From an uncultured Lachnospiraceae bacterium (GTDB taxonomy: Bacteria; Bacillota; Clostridia; Lachnospirales; Lachnospiraceae), in NCBI GenBank assembly GCA_944380605.1, contig CALWIA010000026.1:1-58800 (forward strand): DNA of 58,800 bases, read 5' to 3'. Positions within the stretch are counted from its first letter, which is position 1, and the number at the start of each line of letters is the position of its first letter. The notes beneath the pieces are model-generated. The model did no database searches. It was not told the origin of the DNA and saw nothing but the letters and a program-made list of their open reading frames with translations. Of this stretch, positions 9,184 to 16,761 are shown piece after piece. A program made the translations under genes and the position numbers.

Positions 9184-10179
9184 ATGGCGGCGCGACCCAT
9201 GATTGAAATCAGCGGCCTGACCAAACAGTACGGGGAAAAGACCGCTGTGGACCATTTGAACCTGACCATTTACCAGGGTGAGATCTTCGGCCTGCTGGGA
9301 CCCAACGGCGCCGGAAAGACCACCACCACCCTGATGCTGACGGGCCTGACGGAGCCCACGGAAGGCACCGCTTTCATCGACGGCCGGGACTGCATCCGCA
9401 GCCCCCTGGAAGTCAAGCGGATCGTCGGCTACATGCCGGACAACGTGGGCTTCTACCCGGATCTGACGGGGCGGGAAAACCTGCGGTTTACCGCCGCCTT
9501 AAACGGCCTGGGAAAACAGGAAACAGAAGAACGCATCGGCCGCCTGCTGGCACGCACCGGCCTGACGGAGGCCGGGGACCAGAAAGTCGGCACCTATTCC
9601 CGGGGCATGCGGCAGCGCCTGGGCGTGGCGGACGTCCTGATGAAAGACCCATCGGTCATCATCATGGATGAGCCGACCCTGGGCATCGACCCGGAAGGCA
9701 TGCGGCAGCTGATCGCGCTGATCCGGGACCTGGCCAAAACCGAAGGCCGCACCATCCTGATTTCTTCTCACCAGTTGTACCAGGTGCAGCAGATCTGCGA
9801 CCGGGTGGGCCTGTTTGTCGGCGGCCATCTGACTGCCTGCGGAACCATAGAAGAGCTGGCGGAACAGACCCGGGAAGACAACCGGTATCTGACGGAAATC
9901 CGGGTTGCCGGCGGCGGCGACGCCCTGACCCGCCTGCTGCGGGACGTGCCCGGCGTCCTCAGCGTAGGAAGAGAAAATCACCTCTTTATGGTTGGCAGCC
10001 ATTCGGACATCACCGACGCCCTGGTGGACACCATCCGGGCCAACGGATATTCGCTGATCAGCCTGCGTCCGCGGGGCGGCGATCTGGATGAGATTTATCG
10101 GAGATATTTTGAAAAGGCAGGTCATGACTATGACAAAGACAACAACCGAAAACGCAAAGCATTCTGGAACCGGAGCTGA
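9184..10179 (+). CDS. ABC transporter ATP-binding protein (ABC-2 export type)
   Basis: 331 residues with Walker [11 protein letters not shown]-loop, signature YSRGMRQRL (an SGG variant common in ABC-2 exporters), Walker [13 protein letters not shown] and H-loop SSHQ. The C-terminal about 80 residues form the small regulatory domain of NatA/CcmA-type exporters. It follows the NEW3 gene by two bases and overlaps the permease gene by about 56 bases. That overlap encodes an unusual basic tail after the normal family end ([12 protein letters not shown]), probably a result of reading into the next gene. Energises the permease at 10124-11137. Confidence 0.93.
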   Translation: MAARPMIEISGLTKQYGEKTAVDHLNLTIYQGEIFGLLGPNGAGKTTTTLMLTGLTEPTEGTAFIDGRDCIRSPLEVKRIVGYMPDNVGFYPDLTGRENLRFTAALNGLGKQETEERIGRLLARTGLTEAGDQKVGTYSRGMRQRLGVADVLMKDPSVIIMDEPTLGIDPEGMRQLIALIRDLAKTEGRTILISSHQLYQVQQICDRVGLFVGGHLTACGTIEELAEQTREDNRYLTEIRVAGGGDALTRLLRDVPGVLSVGRENHLFMVGSHSDITDALVDTIRANGYSLISLRPRGGDLDEIYRRYFEKAGHDYDKDNNRKRKAFWNRS

Positions 10180-11137
10180 ACGCTCCGCCAGCCGGAAGAA
10201 CATCGGCCTGTGGACGCTGTTCCACAAGGAGATGTCCGACCATATCCGCAGCCGCCGCTTCCTTCTGATCCTGGCCCTGGTGGTGATCACCGGTTTTTCC
10301 AGCCTGTACGGCGCCCTGGAAAACATCTCTTCCGTGGCGGCGGACGGCGGCGACTTTATCTTTCTGAAGCTGTTTACCACCAGCGGCAGCGCCATACCTT
10401 CGTTTGCGTCGTTTATCGCCCTGCTGGGGCCCTTTGTAGGGCTGGCGCTGGGATTTGACGCCATAAACAGCGAACAGAACAGCGGCACTTTAAACCGGCT
10501 GCTGTCCCAGCCCATATACCGGGACAGCGTCATCAACGGCAAGTTTCTGGCCGGTTCCGCCATTATTTTCATCATGATTTTCGTCATGGGCGGCATGGTC
10601 AGCGCCATCGGCCTGCTGGCCATCGGCATTCCGCCAAGCCCCGAAGAAGTGGGCCGGATCCTGGTGTTTCTGTTTTTCACCAGCGTGTACATCTGCTTCT
10701 GGCTGGCCTTGTCCATCCTGTTTTCCGTGCTGTGCCGCCACGCGGCCACCAGCGCCCTGTCGGTCATCGCCTGCTGGCTGTTTTTTACCATTTTTCTCAG
10801 CCTGCTGGCAAGCATCATCGCGGCGGCCATGTATCCCCTGGACGGCTACCTGGCGCTGTTCAACATGATGGACTACTACAGCTGCGAGCTGTTTATCAAC
10901 CGGCTGTCCCCCTACTATCTGTACGGAGAAGCCGTCAGCACCATTTTGAATCCCGGCGTCCGCTCCATCGGCATCGTCACCACCTCCCAGCTGGAAGGCG
11001 CCATTGCCGGCTACCTGCCTTTCGGGCAGAGCCTGCTGCTGGTGTGGCCGCACCTGGTGGCCATGTGCGCCATGACCCTGGCCGCGTTCGTCATCTCCTA
11101 TCTGCGCTTTATGCGCCGGGAAATCCGGGCCAGCTAG
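10124..11137 (+). CDS. ABC-2 type permease
   Basis: 337 residues from the ATG at 10124, chosen because AAAAGGCAGG lies just upstream; the frame is open further but the extra residues belong to the ATPase overlap. About six membrane helices are visible, with the ABC-2 pattern [12 protein letters not shown]..... on the cytosolic loop and long hydrophobic stretches near 150-175, 190-215 and 220-250, ending [10 protein letters not shown]. It forms an exporter with the preceding ATPase. The substrate is unknown; position beside a surface protein and a two-component system suggests envelope stress, peptide resistance or surface protein handling, which is inference. Confidence 0.9.
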   Translation: MTMTKTTTENAKHSGTGAERSASRKNIGLWTLFHKEMSDHIRSRRFLLILALVVITGFSSLYGALENISSVAADGGDFIFLKLFTTSGSAIPSFASFIALLGPFVGLALGFDAINSEQNSGTLNRLLSQPIYRDSVINGKFLAGSAIIFIMIFVMGGMVSAIGLLAIGIPPSPEEVGRILVFLFFTSVYICFWLALSILFSVLCRHAATSALSVIACWLFFTIFLSLLASIIAAAMYPLDGYLALFNMMDYYSCELFINRLSPYYLYGEAVSTILNPGVRSIGIVTTSQLEGAIAGYLPFGQSLLLVWPHLVAMCAMTLAAFVISYLRFMRREIRAS

Positions 11138-11148
11138 GCGCGTCGTTT

Positions 11149-11188
11149 CAGGGCCTTTCGTTCCGGCAGTCCGGAGCCGAAGGCCCTG
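11149..11188 (+). terminator. hairpin after the ABC operon
   Basis: CAGGGCCTTTCG pairs with CGAAGGCCCTG, with a second TCCGG/CCGGA hairpin in the loop. There is no T-tract directly after it, so termination is uncertain. Confidence 0.4.
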
Positions 11189-11204
11189 TATCGTTCCGGC
11201 CGGC

Positions 11205-11233
11205 TTGACAGACCGCCGTTTTTTTCATATAAC
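11205..11233 (+). promoter_or_regulatory. promoter of the two-component operon
   Basis: TTGACA (11205-11210), 17-base spacer, TATAAC (11228-11233), about 30 bases before the response regulator start. It allows the regulators to be expressed apart from the transporter. Confidence 0.7.
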
Positions 11234-11264
11234 CATGTTGAGACGCAAAAGGAGAACATAAGAC

Positions 11265-11966
11265 ATGCGGATCCTGATTATCGAAGACAACCGCCGCCTG
11301 GCGGAATCCCTGCGGGATATTCTCAAGCACCTGCGCTATGAAGCGGATATCAGCGGCAACGGACTGGACGGCTATGAACAGATGATGAGCGGCGTGTACG
11401 ACGGCATCATTCTGGACGTCATGCTGCCCGGGATGGACGGCATCACCCTGCTGCGGGAAGCCCGCCGGCGCCATTGCGCCGTGCCGGTGCTGATGCTGAC
11501 GGCCAAAAGCGAAACCGAGGACCGGGTCAACGGCCTGGAAAGCGGCGCCGACTACTATCTGACCAAGCCCTTTGACCGGGACGAGCTGGCCGCCGCCCTG
11601 AAAGCCATTCTCCGCCGGGGCGGAGAGATGATTCCCGACGTGCTGACCTTCGGCGACATCGCCTTAAACCAGTCCAGCTACTGTCTGGAAAAGGGCGGCA
11701 AAAGCATCCGCCTGGGCAAACGGGAGTATGAAGTCCTGCGGATTCTGATGCTCAACAAAGGCGCGGTGGTCTCCAAGGAAACGCTGCTGGTGAAAATCTG
11801 GGGAAACGATGGAGAAGCGGTGGACAACAATGTGGAGATCTACATCTCCTTCCTCCGCAAAAAGCTGGATTTTCTCGGCGCGGCGGCCTCCATTGTCACC
11901 GTCCGCCACGTAGGCTACTGTCTGGAGACAAAGGAACCGGCAAACGGGAAAGGAACGGAAGTATGA
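11265..11966 (+). CDS. OmpR-family response regulator
   Basis: 233 residues. The receiver domain has the acidic pair ED (7-8), phospho-acceptor D51 in ILDVMLPGMDG, T79 and K101 in LTKPFD. The C-terminal winged helix ends with VRHVGYCLE, the usual OmpR/PhoB recognition wing. AAAGGAGAA lies upstream of the ATG. The stop overlaps the histidine kinase start by four bases, so the pair is translationally coupled. It probably controls the neighbouring NEW3/ABC operon. Confidence 0.94.
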   Translation: MRILIIEDNRRLAESLRDILKHLRYEADISGNGLDGYEQMMSGVYDGIILDVMLPGMDGITLLREARRRHCAVPVLMLTAKSETEDRVNGLESGADYYLTKPFDRDELAAALKAILRRGGEMIPDVLTFGDIALNQSSYCLEKGGKSIRLGKREYEVLRILMLNKGAVVSKETLLVKIWGNDGEAVDNNVEIYISFLRKKLDFLGAAASIVTVRHVGYCLETKEPANGKGTEV

Positions 11967-13183
11967 AAGAACTGAAACGGCTGAAAATCAAATTTGTGGC
12001 GTCCAATATGGCCATGGTTACGCTGGTTATCGGCCTGGCCTTTCTGGCCATCGGACAGATCACGAGACTGAGGATGGAACAGCACAGCGAACAGGCTCTG
12101 GCCCATATGGGCACGGAAAACATGCAGGACTTTTTCAGTCCCGGACGGGAATCCCTGCTGCCTTATTTTGTGCTGATTACCAACCGAGATGACGACATCA
12201 TTCGGGTGGAAGGCCAGTACCGGCTGGAGCCGGAAGACGAATTTCTCCGGTTCCTGGCGGCGGAAAGCCTGTCCTCCGCCGACGACCGGGGCTTCCTGGA
12301 ACAGTACCAGCTGCAGTACGCCCGCCGCCCCTTTGAAAACGGCTACATGATCACTTACGTGGATACCAGCGTAGGCGAGTCGTATATTGCCAGCATGTGG
12401 AAGGTGCTGGGCATCATCGGCGCCGCCGTCTGGGCCGCCCTGTTTTTTGTCAGCTGCTTCCTCTCCCGCTGGGCCGTGGCTCCGGTGGACCAGTCTATCC
12501 GGCGGGAAAAACAGTTTGTCGCCGACGCCTCCCACGAGCTGAAGACCCCGCTGACGGTGATTATGGCCAACGCCCAGCTGCTTTCCGACGCGGAGGCCTC
12601 CGCTTCCGGCGACGAGAAGCGCTGGCTTTCCAACATCTGCCAGGAAGCCGCGGAAATGAAAAAGCTGGTGGAGGAAATGCTGACCCTGGCCAGAAACGAA
12701 GCCGCCGGCATCCTGCGGTTTCACGAAATCTGCAGCCTGTCCGACATCGTAACCGAAAGCGCCCTCTCCTTTGAAGCCGTATTCTATCAGGCCAACAAGG
12801 AACTGGACAGCCAGGTGGAAGAAAACATCCGCTTAAAGGGCGATGAAAAACAGCTGCGGCAGCTGTTGCGCATCTTTCTGGACAACGCGGAAAAATATTC
12901 GCCGGACGACAGCTGCACCCAGGTGACCCTGCGGCGGATTTCCCCCAGAAAGGCCCTGCTGACTGTCAGCAATCCGGGGGAAGCCATTCCGGAAGCCAGG
13001 CAGAAAGCCATTTTCGACCGCTTCTATCGTTCGGACTTATCCCGCAGCGACCGCAACGGCTACGGCCTGGGACTAGCCATAGCTAAAAGCATCACAGAAA
13101 ACCACCGGGGGAAAATCCGGGCCGAATCCTCCGGCGGTCTGAATCACTTCTCTGTGGAACTGCGGGTGCTCCCCGCCGCTTAA
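11963..13183 (+). CDS. sensor histidine kinase
   Basis: 406 residues. Membrane helices at about 11-31 and 147-168 flank an extracellular sensor of about 115 residues with no recognised fold. The dimerisation domain has the H-box ASHELKTPLT (H191), followed by N-box (FLDNAEKYSP), and G-boxes (GYGLGLAIAKSI). It phosphorylates the regulator encoded just upstream. The extracellular loop is acidic. Signal unknown; cell-envelope or antimicrobial peptide sensing is plausible from the ABC neighbour. The gene ends 11 bases from the convergent PHP gene. Confidence 0.94.
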   Translation: MKELKRLKIKFVASNMAMVTLVIGLAFLAIGQITRLRMEQHSEQALAHMGTENMQDFFSPGRESLLPYFVLITNRDDDIIRVEGQYRLEPEDEFLRFLAAESLSSADDRGFLEQYQLQYARRPFENGYMITYVDTSVGESYIASMWKVLGIIGAAVWAALFFVSCFLSRWAVAPVDQSIRREKQFVADASHELKTPLTVIMANAQLLSDAEASASGDEKRWLSNICQEAAEMKKLVEEMLTLARNEAAGILRFHEICSLSDIVTESALSFEAVFYQANKELDSQVEENIRLKGDEKQLRQLLRIFLDNAEKYSPDDSCTQVTLRRISPRKALLTVSNPGEAIPEARQKAIFDRFYRSDLSRSDRNGYGLGLAIAKSITENHRGKIRAESSGGLNHFSVELRVLPAA

Positions 13184-13194
13184 TCCTTCTCGCG

Positions 13195-14184
13195 TCAGCC
13201 CTGCTCCGCGAAAAACGGATTAGACCAGGCGGCGCGTCCTGCCTGGTCGGTGCACTGCACCCGGATGAAGGTCTCGTCCCCCTTTAAGGGATACTCCGCG
13301 TATGCAACCGTCCTGCCCTCCGGGGCCAGAACGGTTTTTCCATCTCCCACGTGGTTTCCCACAATAAAATCGATCCGGGCCGCCGGCGAGCATTCCACTG
13401 CGGCGACGCCGTTTTTGATCTCCCAGCGGTACAGTTCCGGGCCGGAAGACCCGTAAAACCGTCCCTGCAGCATCCCCTGCAGGATGGCTTCGTGGCTCAG
13501 CACTTCCGCTTTCACCATGATCCATCCGCCGCAGTCATCGGGGAACAGACCTTCGTTGTGGTTGTCGTCCGTCGCCGTGCCCCAGATCCGCACGCCTCTG
13601 TGCAGCATCCGGTCCCAGCTGGCCGGGTCGTATCCATTTCCGCTTTCATTGACGGTATTATAGTTAAATACCTCGATTCCCCACAGGCCCTGGGTGCGCT
13701 CATATTCTTCCGGTTCCACCCGGGACCACAGGGGATGGTTGTACATGGCGATGCAGCCCCGGCTCCTGACATAGTCGGTGATCTCCTGGGCCACAGCGGC
13801 GCCGTCCCACCGGCCCCGGTACTCCCATGCCGGCACCCGCTCGCTACCCCGAAAGGCCTTCTCTCCCGCCGCCTTCTGCATGGCTTCCGTTCCCAGGATG
13901 CCGTGGATGTGATGCACCTTCTGCCGCCGGTTTCCCGTTTCCTCCCAAAGCACCGCCGAAGCCTCAAGCCCCGGCAGAATGATAAAATCTTCCCGGTCCA
14001 GCTCGTCCCGCATGTCCGTATAAAAATCGTGCTCAGAAAAACACAGAAAGCTGTAGCCGTGTTCCCGGTACAGCTGTGCCGCCTCCCGGCAGTTTAATTT
14101 CCCATCGGAATGAGTGGTATGGCTGTGCAGGTTTCCCTTGTAAAAGCGTCCCGCTCCGGGAAACGCGTTCTGGTCTTTGATCAT
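13195..14184 (-). CDS. PHP-domain metal-dependent phosphoesterase
   Basis: 329 residues. The PHP signature NLHSHTTHSDG (H20, H22) and CFSEHD (E51, H52, D53) gives the first metal-binding motifs, with later histidines in NHP and DDNH. Similar stand-alone PHP proteins hydrolyse phosphate esters or 3',5'-bisphosphates. The C-terminal about 80 residues form an extra beta domain of unknown role. AAGGAGA lies seven bases before the ATG. It is the gene closest to the sigK 5' boundary; the read-through frame of the interrupted sigK continues into it out of frame. Confidence 0.85.
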   Translation of the reverse strand: MIKDQNAFPGAGRFYKGNLHSHTTHSDGKLNCREAAQLYREHGYSFLCFSEHDFYTDMRDELDREDFIILPGLEASAVLWEETGNRRQKVHHIHGILGTEAMQKAAGEKAFRGSERVPAWEYRGRWDGAAVAQEITDYVRSRGCIAMYNHPLWSRVEPEEYERTQGLWGIEVFNYNTVNESGNGYDPASWDRMLHRGVRIWGTATDDNHNEGLFPDDCGGWIMVKAEVLSHEAILQGMLQGRFYGSSGPELYRWEIKNGVAAVECSPAARIDFIVGNHVGDGKTVLAPEGRTVAYAEYPLKGDETFIRVQCTDQAGRAAWSNPFFAEQG

Positions 14185-14229
14185 AGAACATTCTCCTTTT
14201 TATGGGCCGCCTCCTGTCTCTTTGTGACC

Positions 14230-14249
14230 GTATCGCATTATCTACACAC
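14230..14249 (-). other. attachment site at the sigK 5' side of the element
   Basis: Minus strand GTGTGTAGAT then AATGCGATAC. It shares AATG.GATAC and GTGTG..GATA with 3311-3332. Joining the upstream part to the other site's AGATACTG gives codons for CVD-NEILM. Confidence 0.72.
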
Positions 14250-14503
14250 TTGGCCGCGTAAGTAGCCAGCCTGGGCCCCCGGTCCGGCTGAAAAGTATTG
14301 ACCGCCTTGATCAGCCCGATGGTGCCCACAGAAAGCAGGTCCTCCATATCATAATCCGTATTCTGGTATTTTTTCGCCACATGGGCCACCAGCCGCATAT
14401 TTCGTTCAATTAACGCCGTCCTGGCTTCCTGGTCGCCGTCTTTTAAGCGTTCCAGGCACTCCCGCTCCTCGCGGGCTGTCAGGGGTTTGGGAAAAGTTTT
14501 CAA
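14240..14503 (-). CDS. sigK: sigK 5' segment (regions 1.2 to 2.3)
   Basis: Encodes residues 1-88 of sigma-K: FPKPLTAREE, then IERNMRLVAHVAKKY, DLLSVGTIGLIKAV and LATYAAKCVD, the core-binding part of a sigma-70 factor. The start is a TTG with AGGTGG seven bases upstream. A stop lies nine codons further up, so there is no room for the membrane-anchored pro-sequence of Bacillus subtilis pro-sigma-K; clostridial SigK proteins such as that of Clostridioides difficile also lack it. The sequence diverges after CVDN, where the skin-like element begins. The frame continues to 14033 as nonsense inside the PHP gene. The 3' part is at 3000-3320. In sporulating relatives it directs late mother-cell transcription. 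Confidence 0.9.
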
Positions 14504-14509
14504 AAGAAA

Positions 14510-14552
14510 GCCACCTGAAAGCGAAACTTACTGTAGTTTATGCTCAGGCGGC
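14510..14552 (-). terminator. hairpin between purH and sigK, containing the sigK ribosome site
   Basis: GCCACCTGA (14510-14518) pairs with TCAGGCGGC (14544-14552), with an inner AAACT/AGTTT stem. On the minus strand it is followed by CTTTCTTTT, so it can end purH transcripts. Its 3' arm holds the AGGTGG ribosome site of sigK. Confidence 0.6.
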
Positions 14553-14601
14553 TTTTTAAGTGCTTAGCCCCTTCCCAGGGCGCTTATACTATTTTCCGGA
14601 A

Positions 14602-15780
14602 TCAGTGATGGAACAGGCGGATGCCTGTAAAGGCCATGGCCATTCCGTAGCGGTTGCAGGACTCGATCACGTGGTCGTCCCGCACGGAGCCGCCGGGCTG
14701 CGCCACATATTTGACGCCGCTCTTATAGGCGCGGTCGATGTTGTCGCCAAAGGGGAAGAACGCGTCGGAACCCAGGGACACATCCTGCATCTTGTCCAGC
14801 CAGGCCCGCTTTTCCTCTCTGGTAAATACCGGCGGCTTCACCTTGAAGGTCTTCTCCCAGACGCCGTCTGCCAGCACATCCATATACTCGTCGCCGATGT
14901 ACACGTCTATGGCGTTGTCCCGGTCCGCCCGGCGGATGCCGTCTACAAACTGCAGGGACAGCACCTGGGGAGACTGGCGCAAAAACCAGTTGTCCGCCTT
15001 GCTGCCCGCCAGTCTGGTGCAGTGCACCCGGGACTGCTGGCCGGCGCCGATGCCGATGGCCTGTCCGTCTTTGGCGTAGCAGACGGAGTTGGACTGGGTG
15101 TATTTTAACGTAATCAGGGAAATCAGCAGATCCCGTCTGGCTTCCGGCGGAATGTTCTTATTTTCCGTCACCACGTTCTGCAGCAGCTGCTCTCCGATGT
15201 CCAGATCGTTTCTGCCCTGTTCAAAGGTAATGCCGAATACCTGCTTGCGCTCCACGGGATCCGGCTCATACTCCGGGTCGATCTGGATCACGCAGTAATT
15301 GCCTTTTTTCTTTTCTTTCAGAATCGCCAGCGCCTCCGGCTCATAGCCGGGAGCGATGATGCCGTCGGAGACTTCCCGCTTGATAATCCGGGCCGTGTCC
15401 ACGTCGCAGACGTCAGACAGGGAGATAAAGTCGCCGAACGAGGACATGCGGTCCGCGCCTCTGGCTCTCGCGTAAGCACAGGCCAGGGGAGACAGAGGAC
15501 CCATATCATCTACCCAGTAGATCTTTGCCAGCGTGTCGCTTAAGGGCAGGCCCACGGCCGCTCCCGCGGGGGACACGTGCTTAAAAGAAGCCGCCGCCGG
15601 CAGGCCCGTGGCCTTTTTCAGTTCCCGCACCAGCTGCCAGCCGTTGAACGCGTCCAGGAAATTGATGTATCCCGGCCGCCCGCTGAGCACCTGTATGGGA
15701 AGTTCTTTTCCACCTTCCATGAAAATCCGGGCAGGCTTCTGATTGGGGTTGCATCCGTACTTCAGTTCCAGTTCTTTCAT
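14602..15780 (-). CDS. purH: stand-alone AICAR transformylase (PurH C-terminal domain type)
   Basis: 392 residues corresponding only to the formyltransferase domain of bifunctional PurH. It transfers a formyl group from 10-formyl-THF to AICAR, the ninth step of IMP synthesis. Family marks are the KHVSPAGAA motif (the catalytic Lys-His pair at 67-68, usually KHxNPCG), the QSNSVCYAKDGQ segment and the C-terminal AFTGIRLFHH. The N-terminal cyclohydrolase domain of normal PurH is absent; a separate PurO-type cyclohydrolase lies 26 bases upstream, so the two steps are split over two genes in one operon. PurL is encoded 30 kb away. Confidence 0.93.
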   Translation of the reverse strand: MKELELKYGCNPNQKPARIFMEGGKELPIQVLSGRPGYINFLDAFNGWQLVRELKKATGLPAAASFKHVSPAGAAVGLPLSDTLAKIYWVDDMGPLSPLACAYARARGADRMSSFGDFISLSDVCDVDTARIIKREVSDGIIAPGYEPEALAILKEKKKGNYCVIQIDPEYEPDPVERKQVFGITFEQGRNDLDIGEQLLQNVVTENKNIPPEARRDLLISLITLKYTQSNSVCYAKDGQAIGIGAGQQSRVHCTRLAGSKADNWFLRQSPQVLSLQFVDGIRRADRDNAIDVYIGDEYMDVLADGVWEKTFKVKPPVFTREEKRAWLDKMQDVSLGSDAFFPFGDNIDRAYKSGVKYVAQPGGSVRDDHVIESCNRYGMAMAFTGIRLFHH

Positions 15781-15806
15781 GTGTTCTCTCCTTCCGCCGG
15801 CCGCGC

Positions 15807-16523
15807 TCAGCGCCGGTTCTTATTGACGATACGGGTTTCCCAGGTTCCGGAGGCGATGTCGATATACCGCACGAACAGGGAGACCTTGTTGTCTTCGTTT
15901 AGATTTTCCCACAGCAGATCCGTAAAGGCGTCCAGAGAATCGGGAATCTCCACCCGCTTGGGTTCTCCCGCGAAACTGGGAAGGGGATTGCCATCGTGCT
16001 GATAGGTGTGGATAAACCGGCCCTCGCCGGGAACCGGATTCTCATAGGCGAAGGTATAGCGCTGGCAGGATTCCGGCCGGCCCTCCGCCGATTTCAGAAT
16101 GGACATGGCAAAATTGTACCTGCCGTTTTCGATGTGCATAATGCCGGAAATCCGGGGCGTATAGTTGGGGCCGTCCGGCTCAAACTCCCGGCTGCGCAGC
16201 GACTGTTCAAAGGTCATCTGCCGGTCCATGCCCTCATAAATCGTATCGGTCTGATCACCGTTGGTGACGATAGTCTTATTGCCCAGTACCCGCACCGGCG
16301 CGTAGATAATCAGGCTGGGATCCTCCAGTTTGGACGGGTCAAAGGCCTGGGTGCGGATTCCGTCCCCATCCTCCACAAATACCCGGTTCCGGCTGTTGCT
16401 GCTTCTGCCCATGATAAAATAAGCGGCCGCTGCCTTTTTGCCGTCCGGCGTCCGCCCCAGCACAATGCCTCTGCCGGGATACGCGTTGTTTCGCAGTTCC
16501 TCCGCCATGCTTCTCATTTCCAT
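15807..16523 (-). CDS. purO: IMP cyclohydrolase, PurO-like
   Basis: 238 residues from the ATG at 16523, which has AGGAGG seven bases upstream; the frame is open beyond but without a better start. The N-terminal segment NAYPGRGIVLGRTPDG and YFIMGRSSNSRNR match the PurO family (IMP cyclohydrolase first described in archaea), which closes FAICAR to IMP. It stands just upstream of the stand-alone AICAR transformylase, whose product is its substrate, so the pair replaces bifunctional PurH. Confidence comes from the segment pattern and the context. Confidence 0.86.
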   Translation of the reverse strand: MEMRSMAEELRNNAYPGRGIVLGRTPDGKKAAAAYFIMGRSSNSRNRVFVEDGDGIRTQAFDPSKLEDPSLIIYAPVRVLGNKTIVTNGDQTDTIYEGMDRQMTFEQSLRSREFEPDGPNYTPRISGIMHIENGRYNFAMSILKSAEGRPESCQRYTFAYENPVPGEGRFIHTYQHDGNPLPSFAGEPKRVEIPDSLDAFTDLLWENLNEDNKVSLFVRYIDIASGTWETRIVNKNRR

Positions 16524-16630
16524 AGAATCCTCCTTTTCGCGGCCGCATCCTGGCCGCTGGTTATGGTTTTGTAAAACCCGTCGGATGCCCGCCCGCGCAG
16601 GCACGACGGCCGTCCGGTACACCAAAAAAA

Positions 16631-16663
16631 CGCCTGGGCACTCGTCATTCCAGCGCCCAGGCG
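16631..16663 (-). terminator. terminator after the rhamnosidase gene
   Basis: CGCCTGGGC / GCCCAGGCG, nine perfect pairs, followed on the minus strand by seven T (16624-16630). It separates the GH78/ABC group from the purO-purH operon. The rest of 16524-16761 shows no gene. Confidence 0.85.
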
Positions 16664-16761
16664 GTCGGCTTTTCGGTTTCGTGCTCCCTGTGGTTGTCCC
16701 ACTGATCCGCCAGTCGCACGGCCTCTCTACACGTTCATCATATAATATTCCCGGCTTCTTT

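Noticed and set aside
9499..10830. Minus-strand open frame opposite the ABC genes
   Set aside because: Covers two different plus-strand genes with clear Walker motifs; no motif of its own.
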